27,374 bases of DNA from Gemmatimonadales bacterium UBA4456 (GCA_002390225.1 DGOW01000054.1:6391-33764), one strand, 5' to 3'; counted from the stretch's first letter, positions 1-7,191 are shown. Made by a program: numbers and translations. The notes: generated by a model not told the origin, from the sequence alone.

Positions 1-2
1 TC

Positions 3-440
3 GTCGCCGCCACTCTGCTTCTGCTCTCGGGCATGGGCTGCAAACCGATTGACCCGACATTGCTCCCGGACGCTCAGTTGATCTCGGAGCTTGGCCTCAC
101 GGAACGGGACAGGGTGCATACCGTGTCACTGACGACGGAGGCAGACGAGCGTGCCGACCCCGACTCGATCATCGTGCAGATCGGGGACTACCTGCAGTTC
201 GTTTCTTCCGATTGGCTCATCCACGAAGTGCGTTTTGACTCGGCTGAGATGAGCGATCGGACACGATCCTTCATGGTTTCGACAGACCAGATGAGGTCTC
301 CGCCACTCCTTCAACGGGGCGCTCGATATGTGCTCTCCTTCGCGGATGCACCTCAGGGCGCCTATCCGTTTTGGCTGGAAGGGAATCGTGGCATCGGAGG
401 CGGTGTGATCGTGGTGGCGCCACCCTCGGGCATGCCGTAG
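3..440 (+). CDS. Partial lipoprotein with degenerate cupredoxin-like fold
   Basis: The frame is open to the left edge, so the 5' end is missing. An internal ATG at 33 exists, but the codons before it read VAATLLLLSGMGC, a hydrophobic signal-peptide core ending at a cysteine. The protein is therefore probably an exported lipoprotein whose start lies outside the window. The lipobox (GMGC) is imperfect. The mature part has the layout of a small plastocyanin-like domain: a strand with IVQIGDYLQFVS, then WLIHEVRF where the first copper histidine usually sits, and a last loop YPFWLEGNRGIGG that lines up with the family pattern YxFYCxxHxxxGM. In that loop Cys, His and Met are replaced by Leu, Asn and Gly, so type-1 copper binding is unlikely. 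The stop lies 48 nt before the next gene on the same strand. The fold assignment is by eye. Confidence 0.6.
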   Translation, partial: VAATLLLLSGMGCKPIDPTLLPDAQLISELGLTERDRVHTVSLTTEADERADPDSIIVQIGDYLQFVSSDWLIHEVRFDSAEMSDRTRSFMVSTDQMRSPPLLQRGARYVLSFADAPQGAYPFWLEGNRGIGGGVIVVAPPSGMP

Positions 441-488
441 TCTGCCGGACGTTTCCCTGCCTTCGCCCTTGGCCCGAAAAGTCTCGAG

Positions 489-1553
489 ATGCCCCGTATC
501 GCGCTCATTCCTGGTGACGGAATCGGAGTTGAGGTAGTCCGCGAAGCCCGACGCGTTATCGAGTTCGTTGCCGAGGCCGAGGGCATCGACTTCGAACTCG
601 TAGATTGGGATCTCGGTGCCGACCGTTTCCTGCGGGACGGCATCACCGTCACCGACGAGGAGTTCAGGTCACTCGACGAGGATCATGACGCTGTCCTGCT
701 CGGTGCTCTGGGGGACCCGCGCGTTCCGAGCAACCAGCACGCGAAGGACATTCTGCTGGGGATGCGCGTCAAGCTCGACCTGTACTTGAACTTCCGCCCG
801 TGTGTACTGCTTTCGCCTGAGTTCTCTCCCCTGAAGTCAGCGCAGCCGCTTCGTCTGGAGATCTTTCGCGAGAACACCGAAGGTGAATACACCGGGATGG
901 GCGGGGCGATCAGAGAAGGGACTCCGGCCGAGGTTGCGATCGAGGAGAATATCGCCACCCGACTGGGCGTAGAGCGGATTGTGCGTGCTGCGTTCGAGTT
1001 CGCAGAATCACGTGGGCGAAGTCGGGTGACGCTGGTCGACAAGGCCAATGTCATGCGGTACGTGGGAGGACTCTGGCGTCGCGTCTTCGCCGAAATCGCG
1101 AGTGAGCACCCGGACATCGAAGCGGACGCAATGTACGTCGACGCCATGGCGATGGATCTGGTTCGCCGCCCTGAGCGCTACCAGGTCCTGGTCGCGTCCA
1201 ATCTCTTCGGCGACATCATCAGCGACCTCGCAGCGGAGATTACGGGCGGAATCGGCATGGCTCCGTCGGCGAATATCCATCCGGGCCGTAACGCACTCTT
1301 CGAGCCCGTCCACGGATCGGCCCCGGACATTGCGGGTCAGGGAAAGGCGAACCCAGTCGGAGCGATCCGCTGTGTGGCGCTCATGATGGATCACTTCGGG
1401 TTCCAGGAAGCCGGCGAGCGTATTGAGGCCGCCGCTGTCGCGTCGTTCACGGCGGGACAGACGACACCGGACCTCGGGGGCTCTCTGACTACGACCGAGA
1501 CCACGACGGTCATCATCGATCACCTGCGCTCGGCCTACTCGGCCAGGGCCTGA
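489..1553 (+). CDS. Isocitrate/isopropylmalate dehydrogenase family protein (LeuB- or tartrate dehydrogenase-like)
   Basis: A 354-residue NAD-dependent beta-decarboxylating dehydrogenase of normal family length. It starts with the dinucleotide-fold sequence IALIPGDGIG. Substrate and metal residues fall at nearly the positions known for Thermus LeuB: R93, R103, R127, Y134, K185, D218, D242 and D246. The C-terminal HGSAPDIAGQGKANP motif is the NAD-binding signature. The segment after R127 reads RENTEGEY, the form usual in tartrate, isocitrate and homoisocitrate dehydrogenases, whereas classical LeuB has RELTGGIYFG. The exact substrate is therefore open: 3-isopropylmalate (leucine synthesis), tartrate/D-malate, or a related 2-hydroxyacid. 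No leuA, leuC or leuD is nearby to settle it. There is no strong Shine-Dalgarno before the ATG. The family call is firm and the specificity uncertain. Confidence 0.88.
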   Translation: MPRIALIPGDGIGVEVVREARRVIEFVAEAEGIDFELVDWDLGADRFLRDGITVTDEEFRSLDEDHDAVLLGALGDPRVPSNQHAKDILLGMRVKLDLYLNFRPCVLLSPEFSPLKSAQPLRLEIFRENTEGEYTGMGGAIREGTPAEVAIEENIATRLGVERIVRAAFEFAESRGRSRVTLVDKANVMRYVGGLWRRVFAEIASEHPDIEADAMYVDAMAMDLVRRPERYQVLVASNLFGDIISDLAAEITGGIGMAPSANIHPGRNALFEPVHGSAPDIAGQGKANPVGAIRCVALMMDHFGFQEAGERIEAAAVASFTAGQTTPDLGGSLTTTETTTVIIDHLRSAYSARA

Positions 1554-1903
1554 CCTCGAGGTGTGATGAGTGAACGGCGGACGATCGGTGTTGTTCTGCT
1601 CGTGAAGAGCCATCGGTTCGGGATCTCTGTCCGGGGTGTCCGCGCCCGCTTCTAGTGGGAGGAGGACGGCGTTGTCTCGAGGTGTCCGCTGTCGACGTGG
1701 GACGCTCGGCTCACGAGCAGCAGTACCGCCGTTCGGGTGGCGGTCGACTCACTCGCCGACGAGTAGGATAGCGAGCTCCTGAGGTACGGCCCTCGGGCTC
1801 CTCGTGGCCGACACGAGTCGCTACATCGGTGAACTACGCGCAGTCCGAGGGGTAAACACCGAAGCTGATGTCCCCCTTTTCATTTCGTTCACTTCGAGGC
1901 TTC
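1554..1903. other. Intergenic stretch without a confident gene
   Basis: About 350 nt between the dehydrogenase and the thiolase. A 29-codon ORF (1566-1655) starts four bases after a GAGG, but its product has no recognisable feature. The same frame continues through two TAG stops to 1832, which in GC-rich DNA is compatible with chance. The decamer CTCGAGGTGT occurs near 1556 and again near 1676. No tRNA, clear terminator or promoter was recognised. The promoter of the thiolase operon should lie in the distal part. Confidence 0.4.
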
Positions 1904-3112
1904 ATGGCAACGCAGGGTCATTCACGTGAGGTAGTCGTCCTTTCCGGTAAGCGCACCGGATTCGGGACCTTCGGTGGCTCCCTCAAGGACTTCACAGCGA
2001 CGGATCTCGGCGTGTTCAGTAGCACGGCTGCCATTAAGGCGGCGGGTCTGACCCCCGATCAGGTGGATCACACCTTCATCGGGAACGCACTCCAGACCTC
2101 GTCAGACTCCATCTATCTCGCGCGACACGTGGCACTTCGCTCCGGTGTTCCTCAGGAGAAGCCTGCGCTCACGGTCAATCGTCTGTGCGGGTCAGGATTC
2201 GAGGCCATCGTCCAGGGGGCCAAGGAGATCGTACTCGGCGAGGCCGATGTCTGCCTGACGGGTGGCGCCGAGTCGATGAGCCAGGCCCCACATGTGATCC
2301 GTGGCGCGCGCTGGGGCAAGGCGCTCCGCCTCGGGCCGGCTGGAAAGAACTTTGAAGACCTTCTCTGGGAAGCGCTTCTCGACACCAACTGTGACCTCAC
2401 CATGGCCCAGACGGCCGAAGAACTCGCAGATCGTTATACCGTGACGCGTGAGGAGGCTGACCAGGTCGCCGTGAATTCCCAGCATCGTGCGCAGGCCGCG
2501 TGGGACAACGGGTACTTCGATGCCGAAATCGCCGAAGTCGTGATCAAGTCACGAAAGGGTGAGACGAGCTACGCCGCGGACGAGCACATACGTTCTGATA
2601 CCTCGATGGAGGCCCTCGGCGGTCTACGTCCGTACTTCCGAAAGGACGGTCTCGTGACAGCGGGGAACGCCAGCGGCATCGGTGACGGTTCGGCGAGCGC
2701 CGTTCTGGCGAGCGCCGAGTGGGCGGAGGCCAACGGTGTGACGCCGATCGGCCGGATCGTGTCATGGGGCTTCGTGGGTGTGGAACCTCAGATCATGGGT
2801 ATAGGGCCCGCACCGGCTGCGTGCATGGCGCTCGAGAAGGCAGGGCTCTCTCTAGACGACATGGATCTGGTAGAGGTCAACGAGGCCTTTGCGCCTCAGT
2901 ACAAGGCGGTCGAGAAAGAGCTGGGCCTCGACCCCGACAAGACGAATGTGAACGGTGGCGCGATTGCGTTGACGCATCCGCTTGCGGCGTCCGGGGCACG
3001 GATCACGATTCATCTTCTCCACGAGCTTCGGCGTCGTGGCGGCAGGTTTGGGCTGGGCTCCGCCTGTATCGGTGGGGGGCAAGGCGGGGCGGTCATCGTG
3101 GAAGCGCTCTAG
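1904..3112 (+). CDS. Thiolase (acetyl-CoA C-acetyl/acyltransferase)
   Basis: A thiolase of 402 residues that condenses two acyl-CoA units or cleaves 3-ketoacyl-CoA in the cytoplasm. An in-frame ATG at 1868 would add 12 residues, but 1904 is preferred: GAGG lies five bases upstream and the family N-terminus begins here. Catalytic residues are visible: nucleophile C95 in NRLCGSGFE, H358 in ALTHPLAASGAR, and C388 in GSACIGGG, plus the conserved NEAFA. The usual GHPLG around the histidine is THPLA here, a substitution beside the active site that I note as unusual. It begins an apparent operon: a membrane protein starts 26 nt downstream and 3-hydroxyacyl-CoA dehydrogenase follows. Together with the crotonase at 9423 it would serve beta-oxidation or the acetoacetyl-CoA to crotonyl-CoA route. 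The direction of flux cannot be read from sequence. Confidence 0.93.
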   Translation: MATQGHSREVVVLSGKRTGFGTFGGSLKDFTATDLGVFSSTAAIKAAGLTPDQVDHTFIGNALQTSSDSIYLARHVALRSGVPQEKPALTVNRLCGSGFEAIVQGAKEIVLGEADVCLTGGAESMSQAPHVIRGARWGKALRLGPAGKNFEDLLWEALLDTNCDLTMAQTAEELADRYTVTREEADQVAVNSQHRAQAAWDNGYFDAEIAEVVIKSRKGETSYAADEHIRSDTSMEALGGLRPYFRKDGLVTAGNASGIGDGSASAVLASAEWAEANGVTPIGRIVSWGFVGVEPQIMGIGPAPAACMALEKAGLSLDDMDLVEVNEAFAPQYKAVEKELGLDPDKTNVNGGAIALTHPLAASGARITIHLLHELRRRGGRFGLGSACIGGGQGGAVIVEAL

Positions 3113-3138
3113 GTCGTGAGGCTGAGGATTCTTCCCGC

Positions 3139-3993
3139 GTGAGTGACCAGGTCGGTGGAAGCCTCACGCGGGAGGAGTTCGACGCGGTGATACGTCGGGC
3201 CGCCGAGTTGGCAGCGTCCGATCCCGATGCCGGCGAGGGGCAGTTGAGCGAAGTCGAGCTTTACCGGATCGCCGGTGAGGTTGGTCTTTCGGAAGGGTAT
3301 GTCCGCACAGCGCTCGCTGAGGTTCGCGCGGGCGAAGGAGGGGGCACGGCCCTCGACCGCATCTTCGGGCCCGCGACAGTGCACGCCTCGCGGATCGTCC
3401 CCGGGACCATTGCTGAGCTGAAGCTCCAGCTCGACGACTTTCTTGTCGCGACACAGTTGCTCCGGCCGGTTCGTCGGGCGCCTGAGCTGCTCCTGTACCA
3501 GCCTGCGCTCGACTGGGCGTCGCAGCTAGCCAGAGCCGCGAGCTTTACCTCGCAAAAGTACTACATCGCGTCGGCGAAATCTGTGGAGATCCGGTTCGAG
3601 AGTGTCGACGATGAACAGACATTGATAGAGTTTCTCGTGGATCCGGGGACCCGGCCGTCGGACATCGCCGGTGCCGTACTTGCCGGGAGCGCGGCCGGTG
3701 GTGTCTCCGGGGCTCTCGTGGGTGTGGCCGTGGCGTCTGTACTGCCTTTCGCATTCGCGGTCGGTGCTGGTGTCGTCGTGGGCCTGGGCGTTTGCGGTGG
3801 GGTGAGCATGGCCGCTGGGCGTGAGCATCGGAGTAAGGTCGTCCGGGTTCGGGCCGAGGTAGAAGGCGTGCTTGACCGACAGGAGGTCGGGGAGTCTCTG
3901 GAACCTCCGCCCGCCTCTTGGCGGCGCTGGGTCAAGAAGCAGTTTCACGGGGTAGCGCGTGATATGACGCGTATCGAAGAAGATTTGAAATGA
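3139..3993 (+). CDS. Unrecognised membrane protein between thiolase and dehydrogenase
   Basis: A 284-residue protein of no family I recognise. The open frame extends far upstream inside the thiolase gene, but that part is a shadow; the first sensible start after the thiolase stop is GTG 3139, giving MSDQVGGSLTREEF. Residues 8-65 look like a compact helical module with two or three helices (REEFDAVIRRAAELA, SEVELYRIAGEVGLSEGYVRTAL). Residues 70-170 are soluble and mixed. Residues about 176-226 form a Gly/Ala/Val-rich segment long enough for two membrane helices. The tail is basic, then acidic. It sits 26 nt after thiolase and 22 nt before the dehydrogenase on the same strand, so co-transcription is likely. 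A role in acyl-CoA metabolism is suggested only by context. The N-terminal helices could be a protein-interaction module. Confidence 0.75.
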   Translation: MSDQVGGSLTREEFDAVIRRAAELAASDPDAGEGQLSEVELYRIAGEVGLSEGYVRTALAEVRAGEGGGTALDRIFGPATVHASRIVPGTIAELKLQLDDFLVATQLLRPVRRAPELLLYQPALDWASQLARAASFTSQKYYIASAKSVEIRFESVDDEQTLIEFLVDPGTRPSDIAGAVLAGSAAGGVSGALVGVAVASVLPFAFAVGAGVVVGLGVCGGVSMAAGREHRSKVVRVRAEVEGVLDRQEVGESLEPPPASWRRWVKKQFHGVARDMTRIEEDLK

Positions 3994-4015
3994 AGATCAC
4001 TACACGGAGGAAGCG

Positions 4016-4891
4016 TTGAACATCAGCAAGGTCGGGGTCGTCGGCTGTGGACTCATGGGCAGCGGGATCGCCGAGATCGCCGCGAAAAGCGGCTTCGAGG
4101 TAAAGGTTCGGGAGGTCAACGACGACTTCCTAGAGATCGGGAAGAAGAGGATCCGGAAATCGATGGATCGGGCTGTGGACAAGGAGAAGCTCACGGCCGA
4201 GGATCGCGACGCCGCGTGGGCGCGTCTAACGTTCACCACCGCCGTGTCCGATCTCGGTGACTGCGACATCGTCATCGAAGCGATCGTCGAGGATCTCGAA
4301 ATGAAGAACGCACTCTTCGGAGAGCTCGACGGGCTCTGTGGAGAGAGCACGATCTTCGCGTCGAATACGAGTTCTCTGACCATCACGGACATGGCGGCGC
4401 ATGCCCGGGCCGATCGCTTCGTCGGGCTTCACTTCTTCAATCCCGTCCCGGTCATGAAGCTGGTCGAGGTTGTGCGTACGATTGCGACGAGCGAAGAAAC
4501 CTATGACCGTGCCTTTGAGTTCGCGAAGGCCCTGGGCAAGGTACCGATTGCGGCGAAGGACAACTCGGGCTTCGTCGTGAACCTGCTCTTGGTGCCGTAT
4601 ATGCTCGACGCGATCCGTCAGCTGGAGCGAGGAGTCGCAACCATCGAGGACATCGATACGGGCATGGCGCTCGGATGCGGCTACCCGATGGGACCGTTCA
4701 CGCTCTGCGATTTTGTCGGCATCGATACGCTCTACAAGATCTCCGAGATCATGTTCGACGAGTATCGCGAGGAGCGGTACGCTCCGCCGCCGCTACTCAA
4801 GCGTATCGTCGCGATGGGTCGGTATGGCCGGAAGTCCGGTCAGGGCTTCTACGACTGGAGTGGCGAGAAGCCAGTCCCTCTCCCGGTCTGA
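4016..4891 (+). CDS. 3-hydroxyacyl-CoA (3-hydroxybutyryl-CoA) dehydrogenase
   Basis: A 291-residue NAD(P)-dependent enzyme interconverting 3-hydroxyacyl-CoA and 3-ketoacyl-CoA. The start is TTG: GGAGG at 4006-4010 sits five bases before TTG 4016, and the ATG at 3990 runs into a stop after a few codons. Residues 7-17 hold the Rossmann GxGxxG (GVVGCGLMGSG). The catalytic pair is visible as H139 in GLHFFNPVPVMKLVE and E151. The SNTSSL and DNSGFVVN segments complete the substrate pocket, and the C-terminal half is the helical dimerisation domain ending in GxGFYDW. The length is that of single-domain bacterial Hbd/PaaH proteins, not of FadB fusions. It is the last gene of the thiolase operon and is followed after six bases by a 12-bp hairpin. 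Confidence 0.95.
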   Translation: MNISKVGVVGCGLMGSGIAEIAAKSGFEVKVREVNDDFLEIGKKRIRKSMDRAVDKEKLTAEDRDAAWARLTFTTAVSDLGDCDIVIEAIVEDLEMKNALFGELDGLCGESTIFASNTSSLTITDMAAHARADRFVGLHFFNPVPVMKLVEVVRTIATSEETYDRAFEFAKALGKVPIAAKDNSGFVVNLLLVPYMLDAIRQLERGVATIEDIDTGMALGCGYPMGPFTLCDFVGIDTLYKISEIMFDEYREERYAPPPLLKRIVAMGRYGRKSGQGFYDWSGEKPVPLPV

Positions 4892-4896
4892 CGAAT

Positions 4897-4925
4897 GGGT
4901 GCCTCCCCCTCGTGGGGAGGCACCC
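4897..4925 (+). terminator. Hairpin after the acyl-CoA operon
   Basis: A perfect 12-bp stem (GGGTGCCTCCCC pairing with GGGGAGGCACCC) with a five-base loop lies six bases after the dehydrogenase stop codon. No T-run follows, so it could be a terminator of non-canonical type or a 3'-end stabilising structure. Its position just before the opposing rpsU terminator supports transcript-end use. Confidence 0.6.
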
Positions 4926-5010
4926 TCCGTCGACACTCGGCCGTGGCGAGCCCGCGGGCGGGTCAGCGACTGCTCGGCCTGCTCTCCCCGAGCCACATCA
5001 TCTGGGGCGC

Positions 5011-5043
5011 AAAAAAAAGGCGGTCCCCGTTCAGGGGACCGCC
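5011..5043 (-). terminator. Rho-independent terminator of rpsU
   Basis: On the minus strand a 10-bp GC-rich stem (GGCGGTCCCC with GGGGACCGCC, loop 5029-5033) is followed directly by eight T residues (A-run 5011-5018 on the plus strand). It begins 24 nt after the rpsU stop codon. Confidence 0.92.
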
Positions 5044-5067
5044 TTGGACGTCCGTCATGATGGGACG

Positions 5068-5271
5068 CTAGCGGGGCTTCCGGCGCTGGCGACGACGCTC
5101 GCGACGAATTGCTGCCTCACGCTTCCGCTTGCGCTGCGCGCTCGGCTTTTCGTAGTAACGACGCTTACGCAGTTCCGAATAGAGACCCGAGCGCTGCACC
5201 TTTCGTTTGAATCGGCGCAGAGCGCGGTCGAGGCTCTCGTTGTCCTGTACGACGACTTCCAAGACGATCAC
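5068..5271 (-). CDS. rpsU: 30S ribosomal protein S21
   Basis: A 67-residue, strongly basic protein matching S21 along its full length: an N-terminal VLEVVVQDNESLDRALRRFKR core, the GLYSELRKRRYYEKPS segment, and an Arg/Lys-rich tail. S21 binds the 30S platform near the 3' end of 16S rRNA and takes part in translation initiation. The start is GTG at 5271, with AAAGGA a few bases upstream; the ATG two bases earlier is out of frame and meets a stop at once. A strong terminator follows. Upstream on the same strand, 67 nt away, lies an unrecognised two-domain protein, so rpsU may be the distal gene of a two-gene transcript or may have its own promoter in the gap. Length and composition are typical. 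Confidence 0.97.
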   Translation of the reverse strand: MIVLEVVVQDNESLDRALRRFKRKVQRSGLYSELRKRRYYEKPSAQRKRKREAAIRRERRRQRRKPR

Positions 5272-5338
5272 ATCCTTTTGTGTATCACTACTTTCGAGCG
5301 TAAGAAGCTAAATAGGCCTGCTGGAGTGAGCAACAGCG

Positions 5339-6073
5339 TTAGGGAAGTCGGCCCTCACGGTGCAAGGTGTGGGCGTAAAGGCGGTACGCCCCGGGGTGTT
5401 TCAGGAAGTCCCTCGCCCAGGACTCGAAATCCGGTAGGGGCAGTAACGCCTCGATGTGATCGACCACGATGCGGGCAAACTGAACCCTGTCCTTTGCACG
5501 GAAGTCGATCCGTTCCCCTTCTAGAATCCGATCGACGGCATGCCCGAAGTCATCGGGGTCAATGAGCGAGATGAGGTGGCACACCTGATCGATACGGTAC
5601 GACTCATAGAGAGATCGCAAGCGTTCGCGCTCGTCTCTCGTGAGATCTAGATCGCCGGCGGTCCATTCACCAGCGATCTCCACGGAATTGGCGTTCAGCA
5701 GTGTTCGGAACTGGCCTCGTAAGTGCGTCGGGCCGTTGTCCCTGCGCCCGATTGTATGCCGAGCCGAGTCGAGGAGTCCCTGGAGTAGCGGTCGCCCCAG
5801 GCTGCGCGCCTTCTCGTGAATCTCCGCTTCCGAGCCTTCTACGAAGATATTCGCGGTATGCACCTCGTCTGAACGGTGCTCGGAGTGGCTCGGACGGAAA
5901 GAGAAGAAACCCTGCCATGTCGCCTCCGTTGCCTGAAACGTGACGAGGAAGCAGGCCCAGGAGTCTGATCCTTGTCCAAGAAAGCCGACGGATCGCCGTC
6001 GCTCGGACGAGCTGGGGGTCAGGGGGGGGGGAGGGGCCTTCACATCACCGTGGATGGATGACAAACGGTGCAT
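5339..6073 (-). CDS. Unrecognised two-domain protein, paralog P1 (order A-B)
   Basis: I do not recognise this family. Read from ATG 6073 it has 244 residues; the frame stays open to a TTG at 6112 and no start has a good Shine-Dalgarno. Residues 1-36 are low in complexity and contain PPPP encoded by a run of ten C. Residues about 37-105 (domain A) carry W-x11-16-W-x-G-F-x2-F and end in LLxSA. Residues about 152-237 (domain B) carry LRSLYESYRIDQ, IDPDD and LLPLPDFESWARDFLKHP. Domain A recurs in the C-terminal half of the protein at 7188-7748. Domain B recurs in that protein and in 8450-8782. No catalytic motif, membrane segment or signal peptide is visible. It is divergent from the 6301 gene across an inverted repeat, and rpsU follows it by 67 nt. 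Confidence 0.75.
   Translation of the reverse strand: MHRLSSIHGDVKAPPPPLTPSSSERRRSVGFLGQGSDSWACFLVTFQATEATWQGFFSFRPSHSEHRSDEVHTANIFVEGSEAEIHEKARSLGRPLLQGLLDSARHTIGRRDNGPTHLRGQFRTLLNANSVEIAGEWTAGDLDLTRDERERLRSLYESYRIDQVCHLISLIDPDDFGHAVDRILEGERIDFRAKDRVQFARIVVDHIEALLPLPDFESWARDFLKHPGAYRLYAHTLHREGRLP
6022..6031. repeat. Homopolymer G10 (C10 in the sense of gene P1)
   Basis: Ten consecutive G on the plus strand, followed by A and four more G. On the coding strand this is a C10 run within codons 14-18 of P1 as read from ATG 6073. Both other reading frames close with TGA within about 20 nt upstream, so only the present tract length (or a change by three) joins the upstream start to the conserved domains. 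Confidence 0.9.
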
Positions 6074-6116
6074 GGTCGAGAGAATGATGCCCGAGCAGTG
6101 GGGGCGGGGCAACCAC

Positions 6117-6160
6117 TCTGTTTACGCCAGAGCATTTTCCTTGCAGTCACCGTAAACAGA
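6117..6160. promoter_or_regulatory. Perfect 10-bp inverted repeat in a divergent promoter region
   Basis: TCTGTTTACG (6117-6126) is mirrored exactly by CGTAAACAGA (6151-6160), with 24 nt between. It lies between the divergent genes P1 (minus) and 6301 (plus). Two half-sites about three helical turns apart suit a dimeric or looping repressor, and the intervening segment is AT-richer than its surroundings. No convincing -35/-10 pair could be fixed. Regulator unknown; the ribbon-helix-helix-like protein at 8121 is a local candidate. Confidence 0.6.
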
Positions 6161-6300
6161 TTGTTATCCTGAGAATCCGACTCTTTCTTCCAAGCAGGAT
6201 CGAAAGGGTCGGATCCGAATGGAAATTGAGCGTCCCTGGCTGAGTGGCCGGGGCGCTTTCTGTGACATTACGCACCTCGCCAAGCTCCGGAGGAGCCGCG

Positions 6301-7191
6301 ATGCAGCTTGATTCGACAACGACCGAAACGCGCCCGGAGGCGATGGGTGACGTCCCAGGTATTTGCGAGCTTCCGCTCACACGGGCCGTGGTTCAATACC
6401 GCGACCTCCACGAGATGGATGCCGCCGGTGGGCGTATCGAAGACATCGGTCTGGCCCTCGTCATAGAGGGCAAGTTTGCCTCGACGGCTGAGGTGGTGGA
6501 TCTGGGAAGCGGAAGCGTGAAGGTGCTGGATCTGAGCACCGAGCTTGTGGTCCTCGACTGGGTGTACGACCCGACCATCGAACACGTCGCCGAACTGATT
6601 ACCGCCTCTGCTGCTACCCGGCAATCCGAGGAACTCCAGTCATACAGTCGGCAGCTGGGACTGCGTGTCCTCGAGCGGATCGGGTTCGGACCACTCTCGC
6701 GCCCGACGTTTCTTCGGGTCGGATTTCGCGACATCTGTCGCGACCTGGATTTGCACGAGGGCACATCCATCCGGTTTGTGCTCGGTCCGGGCCGCCTGAC
6801 GCGCGCTCACCTCGACTACGATGCCTGCGCGCTCGTCTTCAGGACCGCGTTCGCTGAGCCGGATGGCCAGCTCGAGCATGCGCTCAGCGTCGCCTTCCCC
6901 GAGGCCGACTTGCATCGTGAGGACCCTTGCTCGCCCACGGAGGCCGTGTCGTACCATGTGCGGCTACCAATACCCACGAGCTTGGTCGAGACCAGACAGG
7001 TACTTGGTCGTATGCGCCGCGGCCTGGCGGCGCTCATGGCCCGTTTCGAGGCCGACCGCTACGTATCGGTTGAGACCCTGATGGAGACCTTCGGTGCGAG
7101 AGAGACGCTGGCCAGTCTCCAGATCTACGAGCCTAGCGTGAAGACCGTCCGGGTACGTCCGCCGATCGCCGGATCACAAGTAGTCCATTGA
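6301..7191 (+). CDS. Unrecognised protein coupled to paralog P2
   Basis: A 296-residue soluble protein of no family I recognise. The frame opens at 6244, but ATG 6301 is preferred because GGAGG (6289-6293) lies seven bases before it. The N-terminal 20 residues are polar and probably disordered. The next section (to about residue 100) alternates short hydrophobic strands such as IGLALVIEGKF and ELVVLDWVYD. The middle holds an amphipathic helix and the segment RPTFLRVGFRDICRDL. The C-terminal third has a basic helix (RRGLAALMARFEADRYVS). No signal peptide, membrane helix, nucleotide-binding loop or metal-site cluster is seen. Its stop TGA (7189-7191) overlaps the TTG start of P2 at 7188, so the two are probably translationally coupled and may act together. 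The inverted repeat at 6117-6160 lies in its upstream region. Confidence 0.75.
   Translation: MQLDSTTTETRPEAMGDVPGICELPLTRAVVQYRDLHEMDAAGGRIEDIGLALVIEGKFASTAEVVDLGSGSVKVLDLSTELVVLDWVYDPTIEHVAELITASAATRQSEELQSYSRQLGLRVLERIGFGPLSRPTFLRVGFRDICRDLDLHEGTSIRFVLGPGRLTRAHLDYDACALVFRTAFAEPDGQLEHALSVAFPEADLHREDPCSPTEAVSYHVRLPIPTSLVETRQVLGRMRRGLAALMARFEADRYVSVETLMETFGARETLASLQIYEPSVKTVRVRPPIAGSQVVH

Noticed and set aside
1566..1832. Frame interrupted by two TAG codons, suggestive of a decayed or readthrough gene
   Set aside because: Composition is ordinary, TAG is a normal stop in this genome (rpsU, gyrB), and such a frame can arise by chance in GC-rich DNA.
2719..3138. Upstream extension of the membrane-protein frame into the thiolase gene
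   Set aside because: The extension overlaps thiolase coding sequence in another frame and has shadow-like composition; GTG 3139 follows the thiolase stop.
6141..6169. Possible promoter TTGCAG with 17-nt spacing before 6301
   Set aside because: The hexamer at the -10 position (TTATCC) matches the consensus poorly, so no promoter was called.
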